Below are positions 8,466-17,573 of a stretch of 64,000 nucleotides of DNA, in pieces. The stretch is taken from the NCBI GenBank assembly GCA_016712465.1, contig JADJQZ010000001.1, positions 6,138,001 through 6,202,000 on the forward strand, in the 5' to 3' direction. Source of the DNA: Candidatus Obscuribacter sp. (GTDB lineage: Bacteria; Cyanobacteriota; Vampirovibrionia; Obscuribacterales; Obscuribacteraceae). Under the pieces are notes generated by a model. That model ran no database searches. It saw only the letters and a program-made list of their open reading frames with translations, and had not been told where the DNA came from. Made by a program: the position numbers and the translations under genes. How positions within the stretch are numbered: position 1 is the first letter of the stretch; the number at the start of each line of letters is the position of its first letter.

Positions 8466-9356
8466 ATGAGCGATCCCAAACTCACCCGTACCGATCCCTC
8501 CCATGCCCTCGCCGAAGCCCAGAAGTGCCTCGCCTCCGACAATCTGCCGGAAGCAATGCTCTGGGTCGGCACGGCCAATGTTCTCGAACAAGGCGAAGAG
8601 CGCCTGAGCCTCGCTTCGCCCGTCAACAGCGCCTGCTTCCGTCTGGTGGCCCGGGCTCTCAACCTGGCTGAGACTCGCATCGTCTACTGCGGCAACATCC
8701 TGGCTGAGCATGGTCGGATGATCCGCCCCGCCCTGGAAGCCCTGGCCATCATCACCGCCAAGTTGCCCAAACACGGCGCCACGAGCCAGGAATTCGAAAA
8801 TCTGACCATGGTCGCCGCTCATCTGCAGCGCCTGGAAAAGACCTACCGGCTGCACCTGGACGAAGCTTCCTTCGGCCGCTACGTGGGCACCAGCGCCAGG
8901 CAGGCATCGGACTTCACCAACACCATCGTGGCCTGTCGCCAGCTCCTGGCCAAGGTCGTCGAAAAGGCCATCCCGGCAGGAAGCAGCAAGGGTCCTGATG
9001 CCGACCTCGTGAAGCAGGTGCAGCTGTCGGAGACTGCGCGCATGCGCCTGGCCGAAACAGCCATCTCCAATGCCCAGCACCACATCTTCGGCTTCCCCAT
9101 CGCCTTCCTCTCGGACTTCGAGCAGGCCGAGTTCTTCGCCACTGCCGCCGAGCGCCTGACGGCTCCCGCACCGGAAGCCGGCGGCGACCTGGCAGCCCCT
9201 TACCGCGCCCCCGTCCTGGCCGACTTCAAAGCCGCTCTGGCTGCCGCAGTGGCCGCCATCAAGCGCAAGGACAACCCCGGCAGCCGCAAGGAACTGAGCC
9301 GCGCCCTGGCGCTCATTCTGCAGCTCGGCTACCACACCCTGCCCCACGGGCTCTGA
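8466..9356 (+). CDS. Unknown 296-aa soluble helical protein
   Basis: Not recognised. The sequence is almost entirely predicted helix, rich in Ala/Leu/Glu, without signal peptide or membrane span. Segments such as SHALAEAQKCLASDNLPEA and the end RKELSRALALILQLGYHTL suggest an alpha-solenoid or TPR-like bundle. ATG 8466 is preferred because AAAGGTG lies 5 nt upstream; a start at 8343 would add a low-quality leader. Codon use is strongly C/G-ending, as in pepA. The PlsC-like gene follows 113 bp downstream on the same strand. Confidence 0.7.
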   Translation: MSDPKLTRTDPSHALAEAQKCLASDNLPEAMLWVGTANVLEQGEERLSLASPVNSACFRLVARALNLAETRIVYCGNILAEHGRMIRPALEALAIITAKLPKHGATSQEFENLTMVAAHLQRLEKTYRLHLDEASFGRYVGTSARQASDFTNTIVACRQLLAKVVEKAIPAGSSKGPDADLVKQVQLSETARMRLAETAISNAQHHIFGFPIAFLSDFEQAEFFATAAERLTAPAPEAGGDLAAPYRAPVLADFKAALAAAVAAIKRKDNPGSRKELSRALALILQLGYHTLPHGL

Positions 9357-9469
9357 GCATTCGGAAGCCCTTTCCATCAACCAACTAACCTGCCCTCGCC
9401 GCCATGGCTGCTCTCTCGCTCAAAGCGGGAGATGCGCCATGGCGAGCCTCGGCAAGAGACGGAAGTAAA

Positions 9470-10378
9470 ATGTCAGTCACACAAAGTCTAGAAGCGCTGC
9501 TTGCGGATGCGAGCGGAGCACTCGGTCTAAACGGGTATTTTTCAGCATCCAGCCTCGCCGTTCTGGCCGGTGTGGGCGTCCTCTTTCTCATGCTGGCCCT
9601 GGTTCTCGCCTGGAAGATTCGCGCCCTCAAGCCCGAGCGCGACAAGGTGAAGACCTGCGGCTACATCGCCCCCAAACCCTCTCTGGCTACGACCCTGCGG
9701 GTGAAGCGCATTTTCGGCTACCTGATCAGTCTGCAGGTGGGCAAGGTGCACATCCAGGGCGAGGAGAACATCGCCGCCGTCAAAGGCGCCAAAATTCTCT
9801 CGGCCAACCACCCCCACTGGGCCGACGTCGGCATCATGCCGCTGCTAGTGGAAGGCACCGGACGCTTCATGGCCCATGGTCGGGTCATGACCTCGTTCTG
9901 GGGTCTCCTGGGAGTCTGGCTTTCGAAAGCCGGCGTCTTCGCCGCCAACGATGAAATCAGAGACGGCGGCGCTCGCACCCGCGAAGCAGCCACTCAGATG
10001 CTGGTCGGAGGCGAGACCGTGGTGATCATGCCGGAAGGTCTGACCAACTTCTCACCGGAGGTGGCGGAGTTCAAGCCGGGCACGGTCAAGATCGCCCGGG
10101 AAGCGGCCCGTCGCCTGGGGAAGCCCGTGCACATCGTGCCGGCTTACATTCGCTACGGCAAGTATCCGGGCGGCTGGCTGGCCACCCTGGACCGTGCCAT
10201 CCAGTACTTCGTGGTCTTCCTGCTCTTCCCGCTCTACCGGCGCCAGGCCCGTGTGGTGGTGGGGAAGGCGGTCAGCACCGACGATCTGGTGGACGCACAG
10301 GGTCGTCCCCTCAGTGATGAAGACGCCTCCGAACTGCTGCGCCAGAGGGTGATCGCCCTCGACCCCGGCAAGGTCTAA
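9470..10378 (+). CDS. PlsC-type 1-acyl-glycerol-3-phosphate acyltransferase
   Basis: A 302-aa membrane-associated acyltransferase of the LPLAT family, likely transferring an acyl chain to lysophosphatidic acid or a related lysolipid. Motif I is SANHPHWADVG (the NHxxxxD variant of HxxxxD), motif III is MPEGLTNF (EG), and PVHIVPAYIRYG fits motif IV. One N-terminal hydrophobic helix (about residues 22-45) would anchor it. ATG 9470 has GGAAG 4 nt upstream; the frame is open from 9404. A second, distinct PlsC homologue is at 27236-28039, so substrates may differ. The gene ends in a clear terminator at 10511. Confidence 0.8.
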   Translation: MSVTQSLEALLADASGALGLNGYFSASSLAVLAGVGVLFLMLALVLAWKIRALKPERDKVKTCGYIAPKPSLATTLRVKRIFGYLISLQVGKVHIQGEENIAAVKGAKILSANHPHWADVGIMPLLVEGTGRFMAHGRVMTSFWGLLGVWLSKAGVFAANDEIRDGGARTREAATQMLVGGETVVIMPEGLTNFSPEVAEFKPGTVKIAREAARRLGKPVHIVPAYIRYGKYPGGWLATLDRAIQYFVVFLLFPLYRRQARVVVGKAVSTDDLVDAQGRPLSDEDASELLRQRVIALDPGKV

Positions 10379-10510
10379 GGCGCCATTCAACACCTTCGCC
10401 GCACGAGCCGCGCCTGTAGATTGATAACTACAGGTTCATAAGTGCAGTTTCATAGCTGTAATTTCATAAAGGGCAAAAGCTCGTCGCGGCCGTTTCTTAT
10501 GTCAGGCATT

Positions 10511-10542
10511 AGCGGGTAGGAGGCTCCGGCTTCCTATCCGCT
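10511..10542 (+). terminator. Intrinsic terminator after the plsC-like gene
   Basis: AGCGGGTAGGAGG pairs with CTTCCTATCCGCT (13 bp including G-T pairs, 6-nt loop), followed by TTTTG and more T-rich sequence. It is 132 bp downstream of the stop. Confidence 0.75.
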
Positions 10543-10654
10543 TTTGCTCCTTCTCAATTTTTTCCCCGAGTGCCTCCTACTGCATTTAATACGTATTGCA
10601 ATAGTATCCTCTCGCTTTTTTAAAAGCTCTTTCGCTTCGCCTCTAAGACTCAGG

Positions 10655-10690
10655 TCAGAAGCCCGATCCAGGGATGAATCAGGCTTCTGA
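10655..10690 (-). terminator. Hairpin downstream of icd
   Basis: TCAGAAGCC (10655-10663) pairs with GGCTTCTGA (10682-10690). It sits 50 bp past the icd stop on the minus strand, but has no clear T-run, so terminator function is tentative. Confidence 0.4.
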
Positions 10691-10741
10691 AGTGAAAGGC
10701 GGCACTCAATCCGTTACTGCAGCAGGACCAGGGTCTGGTTC

Positions 10742-12022
10742 CTACTTCATCCGTTTTTTTCGTGCCAAACGTCTGACCGTCTTGACCAGGGCGGCGGCAA
10801 ACTCCGTCGTACTCAAGTGCTGAGCAACACCGGCTTGCACGGCCAGGTCTTTGGTCAAATGACCGTCGGCTATTGTTGCGGCCAGGGCTTCTACAATCAG
10901 TTCAGCTGCTTCCTTCCAGCCCATAAAGTCCAGCATCATGACAGCGGACAGAATCAAGCTGGAGGGATTGGCGATGTTTTTCCCGGCTATATCGGGAGCA
11001 GTGCCGTGGGTGGCTTCGAAAATGGCGTAATTGTCACCGATATTGGCGCCGGGAGCCATGCCCAGACCACCGACCTGTCCGGCAGCCGCATCGGAGAGAT
11101 AATCGCCGTTAAGATTGCAACTGGCGATAACCGAATGGTTGGTCGGTCTCAGCAGTAGCTCGGCAAACATGGCATCAGCGATGCGACTGCGCAGAACAAT
11201 TTTACCTTCCGGCAATACACCATCGTGCTTTCTCCAGAGTTCGCTTTCAGAGACGATATAGTCGGCGAACTCCTCCTGGGCCAGCTCCTCTCCCCAGCGC
11301 AGAAAGGCCCCTTCCGTGAACTTCTGAATGTTGCCCTTATGTACCAACGTGACCGAACTGAGTTTATGATTGACGGCATACTGCAGGGCGGAGCGCACCA
11401 GTCGGCGAGAGCCTTCCCTGGAAATGATCTTGATGCCGATGCCGCTATCAGGGCGAATGGTTTCCCCCAGCTTCTCAAGGAAGGCCGCTAACTGCAAAGC
11501 CTTATCAGAGCCTTGCTGATACTCGATTCCGGCGTAGACATCTTCGGTGTTTTCCCGAAAAATGACAACGTTTAAATCTTGCGGTCGCACCATTGGCGAT
11601 GGCACACCGACAAAGTGGCGCAATGGCCGAACGCATTGATAGAGGTCAAAATGGCTGCGGAGAGCGACATTGAGACTACGGAGCCCTTGCCCGGTGGGCG
11701 TATTGAGTGGTCCTTTGATGGCCACGCGAAAGAGTTCGATAGCTTTTAACGTATCAAGGGGCAGCGCACTGCCGAAAATCTCCATAGCCTTTTCACCGGC
11801 ATAGGTTTCCAGCCAGGCTATCTTTCTCTTGCGCCCATAAGTAACTCCAACAGCTCGGTTGACCACCTCGCGCATGGCGTTAGTGATTTCCTGGCCGATA
11901 CCGTCTCCGGCTATGAAGGGAATTACGGGGCGATCAGGAACAATGGGTTTCCCCTGTGATATTTCGATGAGTTGGCCTTTGCCCACAACGTTTCCGTTGA
12001 AAGCCAGTAGGTTTTCTACCAT
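10742..12022 (-). CDS. icd: Isocitrate dehydrogenase, NADP-type
   Basis: A 426-aa TCA-cycle enzyme converting isocitrate to 2-oxoglutarate. N-terminal PFIAGDGIGQEIT, the substrate loop with LRSLNVALR (the Ser is the site phosphorylated in E. coli Icd), FRENTEDVYAGIE, the catalytic Lys region LVHKGNIQKFTEGAF and NLNGDYLSDAAAGQVGGLGMAPGANIG are all present. The C-terminal ATHGTAPDIAGKNIANPSS is typical. ATG 12022 is chosen because AGGA precedes it; the frame extends to 12247 but there overlaps the upstream gene. It is last in a run of minus-strand genes from 15384, 97 bp after the preceding unknown. Confidence 0.93.
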   Translation of the reverse strand: MVENLLAFNGNVVGKGQLIEISQGKPIVPDRPVIPFIAGDGIGQEITNAMREVVNRAVGVTYGRKRKIAWLETYAGEKAMEIFGSALPLDTLKAIELFRVAIKGPLNTPTGQGLRSLNVALRSHFDLYQCVRPLRHFVGVPSPMVRPQDLNVVIFRENTEDVYAGIEYQQGSDKALQLAAFLEKLGETIRPDSGIGIKIISREGSRRLVRSALQYAVNHKLSSVTLVHKGNIQKFTEGAFLRWGEELAQEEFADYIVSESELWRKHDGVLPEGKIVLRSRIADAMFAELLLRPTNHSVIASCNLNGDYLSDAAAGQVGGLGMAPGANIGDNYAIFEATHGTAPDIAGKNIANPSSLILSAVMMLDFMGWKEAAELIVEALAATIADGHLTKDLAVQAGVAQHLSTTEFAAALVKTVRRLARKKRMK

Positions 12023-12119
12023 AGCAAATTCCTGTGTTGTTGATGAAGGGTTAGTGAACGTGCAGTTCGAACCATTGCGAATCACTATTGAACTGGGCTT
12101 CCGGCCTGCCGCAAGGGGT

Positions 12120-12875
12120 TCAGTCAAAGCACTGAGGGCTTTGCCCCGGTTCCTTAACATCTCCGGTGGAGACGTTGTAGAGTTGGGCTCGGCCACCGAT
12201 GGTGTCGGCGGAAGCTTCCCAACTGATGGCGTCGTAGGTGGCTTCATCCACGGTCAGGTAGTAGTCTCTGACCGGCACGGCCGACCCGTCACCCTCGTCA
12301 AAGCGGTATTCCGAGCCATGCCCGCTTGATTGCACCAGCCATTCACGAGTGAGGCGAGAATACTCTTCCCCTACGATGGCAGAGAGGTTGACGGGCTTGC
12401 CTTCGACATAAAGCTCGTTCAAGTTAAGTCCGTAAGAAAGCGTCTTTTCCACGGCCGCAATATACCGGTAAGCGGTGAGGCTTAGATTTTCAGCGAAAAT
12501 GACATTGATGCGGGCCGCGTCCTTTTGCGCCTCGACATTGGACTTCGTGCTTTCGTCCACGGCGTAACGCAGGTGCACGATAGACTTTACCAGTTCCGCT
12601 CGCTTCTGGATCAGGTCCTGCCAGGCCATAGTGAGGCGCAGCTTGGCAGCGTAATAGAGAATATTCAGCCGATTGGGGTGACGGCGTCGACGGAAAGAGC
12701 CCTCGTCAGCAGCGGCTTCGGTATCCTGTTCGGTCCGCATGTCGCTTTCGACTGCATGAAAAAGCCCACGAGCTGTTTTAGCTTCCTCCAGAGCCGATAC
12801 AAGGGCACTGTGGGCACTGATAAGACTGCCATTGGCAGGAAAAGCTGAGATCGGGATCAGGGCTAATTTGTTCAT
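12120..12875 (-). CDS. Unknown 251-aa soluble protein
   Basis: Not recognised. The N-terminal two thirds look helical (AHSALVSALEEAKTARGLF, then a basic FRRRRHPNRLN patch and long helices), and the C-terminal third looks beta-rich and acidic. There is no convincing signal peptide. AAGGAG precedes ATG 12875 by 6 nt. It lies between the ChaN-like gene and icd on the same strand, so it may be co-transcribed with either. The C-terminal residues are polar and end in QCFD. Confidence 0.65.
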   Translation of the reverse strand: MNKLALIPISAFPANGSLISAHSALVSALEEAKTARGLFHAVESDMRTEQDTEAAADEGSFRRRRHPNRLNILYYAAKLRLTMAWQDLIQKRAELVKSIVHLRYAVDESTKSNVEAQKDAARINVIFAENLSLTAYRYIAAVEKTLSYGLNLNELYVEGKPVNLSAIVGEEYSRLTREWLVQSSGHGSEYRFDEGDGSAVPVRDYYLTVDEATYDAISWEASADTIGGRAQLYNVSTGDVKEPGQSPQCFD

Positions 12876-12976
12876 ATTGCTCCTTGAGCGTTGTTTCGAA
12901 AGAGGCGCGAGTACAGTGAAAAGGCTCCCGTACTCGCCCTTGATTGATTGAGAATTGTTTACCGCCGAGCGCCGAC

Positions 12977-13888
12977 TCAGTCTTCGGTCACGTTTACCTT
13001 GCCGATGATGGAAGCATCGGGCGGCTGCGGTAAAAGCAAGATGTAGCCAGGACCTGCCGCTGCATTGTTGTCGGTGGTCTGGATAAGCCTTGTGGCAGTA
13101 TGCAAATGCAAGCTGCGTGCGGAAGCGGCATAAACATCATCATAAAAAAACTCACCGCCGGTGAGCGTCACGGTTGACGCTGCAACACCCTGCTGTGCGA
13201 GTTTCAAGGCCACAAGCGGAACATGCAAGTCTCCGATCAGGAAGAGGCACTTTCCGCCATCGCTCCTTTCTTCCTGAGCGGCAGCCATAACTTCTATCCA
13301 GTGCGCTTCTCTGCGCCTCTCCATCTGCGCTTCTCGTTCTTCCCAGCCGGGAGAGGTAATGTCCAGGCGCTCCCGGTCCGCATCCAGAAAGACTACCTGA
13401 ATATCTGCTTGCATGGCTGAGTCGATCAACACCAGGTAAGGTTCCGGGTTATAGCCCCAGGAAGTCTTGATTTTCTCAGCCAGTTCAGCACGAGGTAGGG
13501 TGCCGTCCCGGTATTGTTCGAGCAGGTATTGCCTTGAAGAGGGCATCGCTTCCAGCCCGATCAGGCGATAGCCGGCAGCGTATAGTTCCTTCATGCGAGA
13601 GGCGAGCTCCAGCTTTTGAGCCGAGTTGGCATGGGCTTCACCAAATAAGACGGCATCGCCGTCCTTTCCGATTTGAAAGAAGCTTCTGTGCCCGGCTTTG
13701 CCCGAAATGCAGGCAGCTATTAACTGAGGCTTCGCGGCAGGACAATTGAAATAGTCGTACTGGTGGTAGGAATTCGCTTCCGGAGCCGGAATCGAGATGA
13801 TGGTAGCGGCAAGCGCTGCCGGAATTGCCGCAACCAGCCAGGCAAGAGGTTTCTCTCTTGAAGGTCTGTTTGGGCAGTCAGGTTTCAT
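12977..13888 (-). CDS. Exported ChaN/Tiki-like protein
   Basis: A 303-aa protein with a basic N-terminus and a hydrophobic export segment (WLVAAIPAALAATIIS, residues 17-32), so probably periplasmic or membrane-anchored. The mature part resembles the haem-binding ChaN/TraB/EreA-like superfamily: VLFGEAHANS, then LIGLEAMPSS and, near the C-terminus, FLIGDLHVPLVAL, the conserved acidic/His positions of that fold. Function in the family ranges from haem uptake to proteolysis, so no substrate is assigned. It begins 6 bp after the stop of a 41-aa membrane peptide gene and is probably co-translated with it. Confidence 0.6.
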   Translation of the reverse strand: MKPDCPNRPSREKPLAWLVAAIPAALAATIISIPAPEANSYHQYDYFNCPAAKPQLIAACISGKAGHRSFFQIGKDGDAVLFGEAHANSAQKLELASRMKELYAAGYRLIGLEAMPSSRQYLLEQYRDGTLPRAELAEKIKTSWGYNPEPYLVLIDSAMQADIQVVFLDADRERLDITSPGWEEREAQMERRREAHWIEVMAAAQEERSDGGKCLFLIGDLHVPLVALKLAQQGVAASTVTLTGGEFFYDDVYAASARSLHLHTATRLIQTTDNNAAAGPGYILLLPQPPDASIIGKVNVTED

Positions 13889-13894
13889 AGTGAC

Positions 13895-14020
13895 CTAACT
13901 CCCTACAAACCGTGCCAGGTAAATGAGTGACAGCAGGAGCAAGACGAACGCGCCGCCCATTTTGAGCACCACGTTAGAGATGGTCTTTTTGTCTTCGTCG
14001 TTGAATGGTGAGTGTTTCAT
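13895..14020 (-). CDS. Small 41-aa single-span membrane protein
   Basis: Short gene with an excellent ribosome site (AAAGGAG, 7 nt before ATG 14020). The peptide has a charged N-terminus (FNDEDKKTISN) and one hydrophobic span (GGAFVLLLLSLIYLARFV) near the C-terminus. The spacing to the ChaN-like gene is only 6 bp, so the two are likely one translational unit. No family is recognised; a small subunit or anchor for the ChaN-like protein is one possibility. Confidence 0.65.
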   Translation of the reverse strand: MKHSPFNDEDKKTISNVVLKMGGAFVLLLLSLIYLARFVGS

Positions 14021-14091
14021 TAGTGTTCTCCTTTGAGAATGGTTGATTAATTGAATTGTGGATTAAGGCGCAGCCGGCTTTCCTTTCGGGC

Positions 14092-15384
14092 TCAGTCGGC
14101 GTCCTTTTCGCTTTCTTTGGGTACCGCCTTCAGAATCGGCATCAGGGCAAAGCAAAAGCCGGTGAAGACCGCCGAAATGATGATGAGCGTATCCAGTTGT
14201 TTGTCCAGTACGCTCACGTAGAGCCAGGAGCCGATGATGTCGGAAATCTGAGCAAAGCCGTTGGACACCGACATCAAGACGGCAAAGGCAAAACCCTCTG
14301 CACCGGTGGGGCAGGAGCGTCCGGCCAGGGTCATAATGGTCAGCATAGAAATGGCGCCGGCGATGCCGAAGACAAAGCTGAGGCAGACCATGATGAAGGC
14401 GGCATTATCGGAAGGGTCTACCACGCTCAGATAGGACAGAGTGCCGATGATGCCTGCGCTTATGGAAAAGACAAGCTGGTAGTTGAGCGAAATCCTGGTG
14501 AACCATCTGCCGTAGGCAAAGGCTCCCAGAACCGCACCCACCGAGCCGATGGCGCCCAGGTAGCCGATAAAAGTCTGGCTGAACTTGAGGTCGTCGATCA
14601 TGTGGTAATACATGGGCGTACCGAAGCTGGGGCTGAAATTCCAGAAGGCCAGAAACAATGCCACTGCCTTGAGGGGACCGCTGAGCAAGTCGGCTTTTAG
14701 TGCAGGCCAGGTGGCTTTAAGCTCGGAGATGCGGATCTCCGCCGTCTCTTCCTCGATGGTGGTCCAGGTGAGCAGGGCCACTACAAGCGGTGCAAACATG
14801 GTGATCAATGCCGCCACATGCAGACCGGTACCTGGCGTGGAAATATCAGCCAGCCAGCCGCCGACGATAGAAGTGAAGACCTGTGCCGTGTAAAACCAGA
14901 ACCATTGCACGGCCTGGAACTTGCCCACCATGCCAAACCGGTTTCCGTTTTCCACCATAAGTGCGTCGATGATGACATCGGAAGCGGCAGTGGAAATGGC
15001 TGTAAATATCAAGCAGGTGCGGATGGCATAGGCATCGCTTTCGCCGCTCAGCATCAAAAAGGCCATGGCGGAAATCGTATTGAGCAAGAGCAGCCAGGTT
15101 TTACGCCGGTACCCAAGCAAAGGGACAAAGTCGCTTATGAGTCCATAGAGCGGTTTGATGATCCAGGGAAGGGTCAGCACAGCCAGGAATGTCGAAGACT
15201 GCAACTGGTCGAAGTGCAGCGTTTGCTTCAAGAAATAAGCAAGCGGCTGACTGACAAGACCGGAATTCTGCGCCAGACCCTGGGCAAAATAGACAAGCCC
15301 GAACATAAAGAAAAGGCGCTGGGCATAACTCTTGTTCTGAAAATCTTGAAAGTATGCAAATATTTGAGTGGTGTTTAGTCTCAC
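14092..15384 (-). CDS. Folate-biopterin transporter (BT1/FBT family of MFS)
   Basis: A 430-aa polytopic membrane protein with about 12 spans. The family signature is clear: PWIIKPLYGLISDFVPLLGYRRK after TM2 and SDVIIDALMVENG in the next loop (written here in two short segments of the conserved pattern KPLYGLISD and GYRRK). Members in cyanobacteria, plants and Leishmania move folates or pterins, so folate/pterin uptake is the likely role. GTG 15384 is preferred because GGAGATAACT precedes it; the frame is open to 15420. It is the first gene of the minus-strand run leading to icd. Confidence 0.85.
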   Translation of the reverse strand: MRLNTTQIFAYFQDFQNKSYAQRLFFMFGLVYFAQGLAQNSGLVSQPLAYFLKQTLHFDQLQSSTFLAVLTLPWIIKPLYGLISDFVPLLGYRRKTWLLLLNTISAMAFLMLSGESDAYAIRTCLIFTAISTAASDVIIDALMVENGNRFGMVGKFQAVQWFWFYTAQVFTSIVGGWLADISTPGTGLHVAALITMFAPLVVALLTWTTIEEETAEIRISELKATWPALKADLLSGPLKAVALFLAFWNFSPSFGTPMYYHMIDDLKFSQTFIGYLGAIGSVGAVLGAFAYGRWFTRISLNYQLVFSISAGIIGTLSYLSVVDPSDNAAFIMVCLSFVFGIAGAISMLTIMTLAGRSCPTGAEGFAFAVLMSVSNGFAQISDIIGSWLYVSVLDKQLDTLIIISAVFTGFCFALMPILKAVPKESEKDAD

Positions 15385-15935
15385 AGTTATCTCCAAATAG
15401 GGTCGGCTTCGGGTAACCACCGGTGTTGCCGGTGGTTGAAAGTCCGATTTGGTTTAGGAATAAGTCAGCTCACTAGCTGCTTTTGCTGAATCCGGCAGCC
15501 CGGTTTGAATCCAGTCCGTCTGTTTCTGAGCGTGCCTCGCTGGTCCTCCGGAGAGGTTTAAAGCGATTTCTTGTACACAAAACTACTGTGACGTTTTGGC
15601 TTTCAACTCAGATAAGGACGAATAGGGAACAACTCGTGGCTAACAGATCCTCTTGACAAAAGGCAAGGTTGAAAGAAAATGCCCGATCACAAAGAATCCG
15701 CGCGCCCCGGCGGAACTTCACAGAAGCCAATAACGTAATGATATGCATGACTTAATCTGCATTCTTTAGCTCTTTCAGAGAGCTTGGCATTCCGCCCTTG
15801 AAAGAGTCCCTCCCGCCACTGAAAAATCGTCTCCTGAGGCGGTATTACTTTGTGAGGATCAGCTTATTAAAGTGCCGGTGATAGCCGTTTTTCCTCTGTG
15901 ACTTGATACAATTTGCAGCGAAAAGAGGGCCAGAT
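15385..15935. other. Intergenic region between divergent genes
   Basis: Holds promoters for the folate-transporter group (minus) and glpD (plus). A 9-bp perfect inverted repeat AACCACCGG / CCGGTGGTT with a 5-nt loop is at 15415-15437, directly upstream of the transporter start, and could be regulatory. I looked for a tetrahydrofolate riboswitch and did not see its conserved core. No gene is evident. Confidence 0.5.
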
Positions 15936-17573
15936 GTGAATAAATCCAGCACTACCACTAGAGTTGAAATGCTGGCAAATGCCAGAAATCGCCAGGAGCC
16001 CTTTGATGTTCTCGTAATCGGTGGCGGCGCGACTGGTGCCGGGTTGGCTCTCGATGCGGCCAGCCGTGGATTTTCAGTCTTGCTGGTTGAGCAAAGTGAT
16101 TTCGGCAAAGGCACTTCCAGCCGTTCGACCAAGCTGGTGCACGGTGGTGTCAGGTATCTTGAGCAAGGCAACATACCCCTGGTTATGGAGGCCCTGCATG
16201 AAAGGGAGTTGTTGCGTCTCAATGCTCCCCATCTGGTACATGATCTGCCCTTCATCGTGCCGACCTATGCTTTCTGGGAAGCCCCTTTCTACGGCATCGG
16301 ATTGAAAGTCTATGATTTGCTGGCCGGCAAAGCCGGTTTCGGCAAGTCAAAAGTTCTACCGGCTCAGCAAGTTGTGAGCGCCATTCCGACCATAAAGCAG
16401 GACGGACTTAAGCATGGGGTGCTTTACCATGACGGGCAATTTGACGATACCAGACTGCTTTTGTCCTTGATCTTGACGGCCGTGCAAAAAGGGGCGGTCA
16501 TACTCAATTACGCCTCGGCTGTGGGATTGACCCGCAGTACAACGGGGCGCATTGACGGAGCGGAGATACAGGACGGCGAATCCGGCGAAAAATTTACCGT
16601 CAAAGCCAGGGTGGTCATTAATGCCACCGGCGCTTTTACAGATGAAATCAGACGTCTGAGCCGACCTGATGCCGAGCGGCTCATCAGTCCCAGCCAGGGC
16701 ATTCATCTGGTCTTCGATCGCAGTTTTCTGCCCGGTGATACAGCCATCATGGTGCCCCATACCAGTGACGGCAGGGTTATGTTCGTCATTCCCTGGCACG
16801 ATCATGCTCTCGTCGGCACCACCGATACGCCCATCGAAAAAGCAAGCCTGGAGCCGAAACCCCTGGCGCAGGAAATTGACTTTGTGCTTTCCACAGCCTC
16901 GCTTTATCTTGCAAAACCGCCGCGCCGCGAAGATATCTTGAGCGTCTTTGTCGGTATTCGCCCCCTGGTCAAAGGCGGAACATCAAGTACAAAAGCCCTT
17001 TCTCGCGACCACACCATTGAAATTGACGATGGCGGGTTGCTTACTATTTGCGGCGGCAAATGGACAACCTACCGGCGCATGGCCAAAGACGGCATCGATA
17101 AAGCCATCGAAAGCGGCGGCTTGGCGCAGGTGCCATGCAATACCAAAGAGTTGCGCCTGCATGGCTATCAGCCGCTTTCTTCTCAGGCAGAATTGCCTTT
17201 GCCATACGGCCATCTACAGGTTTATGGTTCGGAAGCAGCCACTGTTCTGGCTATAGCCGGGGAAAGAGCGGGATGGGAAAAGAGACTGCACCCCTCCCTG
17301 CCCTACATCGCAGCTGAGGTCATCCATGCCGCCCGGCATGAGATGTGCCGGACAGTGGAAGATTTTCTTGCCCGCCGTGTGCGCGCCCTTTTCCTCAACG
17401 CCAGAGCCGCACAGGAGATGTCTTTGGCCGTGGCGGAGTTGCTGGCCGGCGAATTGGGCTTGAGCCGCAGCTGGCAGGAAGAGCAAGTGCGGCTGTTCCA
17501 GGAACTTTCCCGGCAGTATTGTGTTGAGCCGACCAAAGCGACATTTGCAGGCTCCGGTAAGCCCGCCTGCTAA
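15936..17573 (+). CDS. glpD: FAD-dependent glycerol-3-phosphate dehydrogenase
   Basis: A 545-aa peripheral membrane flavoenzyme that oxidises glycerol-3-phosphate to dihydroxyacetone phosphate and feeds electrons to quinone. FAD-binding VLVIGGGATGAGLALDAASR, then GTSSRSTKLVHGGVRYLE, DTRLLLSLILTA, VVINATGAF and the C-terminal LTICGGKWTTYRRMA are all classic. GTG 15936 has GAGGG 6 nt upstream and is preferred; TTG 15903 and a later ATG are alternatives. Its stop overlaps by 3 bp the stop of the convergent response-regulator gene. No glpF or glpK is nearby. Links to the two PlsC homologues through glycerol-3-phosphate are only metabolic. Confidence 0.93.
   Translation: MNKSSTTTRVEMLANARNRQEPFDVLVIGGGATGAGLALDAASRGFSVLLVEQSDFGKGTSSRSTKLVHGGVRYLEQGNIPLVMEALHERELLRLNAPHLVHDLPFIVPTYAFWEAPFYGIGLKVYDLLAGKAGFGKSKVLPAQQVVSAIPTIKQDGLKHGVLYHDGQFDDTRLLLSLILTAVQKGAVILNYASAVGLTRSTTGRIDGAEIQDGESGEKFTVKARVVINATGAFTDEIRRLSRPDAERLISPSQGIHLVFDRSFLPGDTAIMVPHTSDGRVMFVIPWHDHALVGTTDTPIEKASLEPKPLAQEIDFVLSTASLYLAKPPRREDILSVFVGIRPLVKGGTSSTKALSRDHTIEIDDGGLLTICGGKWTTYRRMAKDGIDKAIESGGLAQVPCNTKELRLHGYQPLSSQAELPLPYGHLQVYGSEAATVLAIAGERAGWEKRLHPSLPYIAAEVIHAARHEMCRTVEDFLARRVRALFLNARAAQEMSLAVAELLAGELGLSRSWQEEQVRLFQELSRQYCVEPTKATFAGSGKPAC

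Noticed and set aside
8388..9380. 330-aa minus-strand frame
   Set aside because: Antisense of the codon-biased unknown at 8466; composition typical of a shadow.
15500..15520. GGTTTGAATCC resembling a tRNA T-loop
   Set aside because: No acceptor stem, D-arm or anticodon arm can be built upstream.
15385..15935. Folate riboswitch upstream of the folate-biopterin transporter
   Set aside because: Conserved THF-aptamer core not found; only a simple inverted repeat is present.
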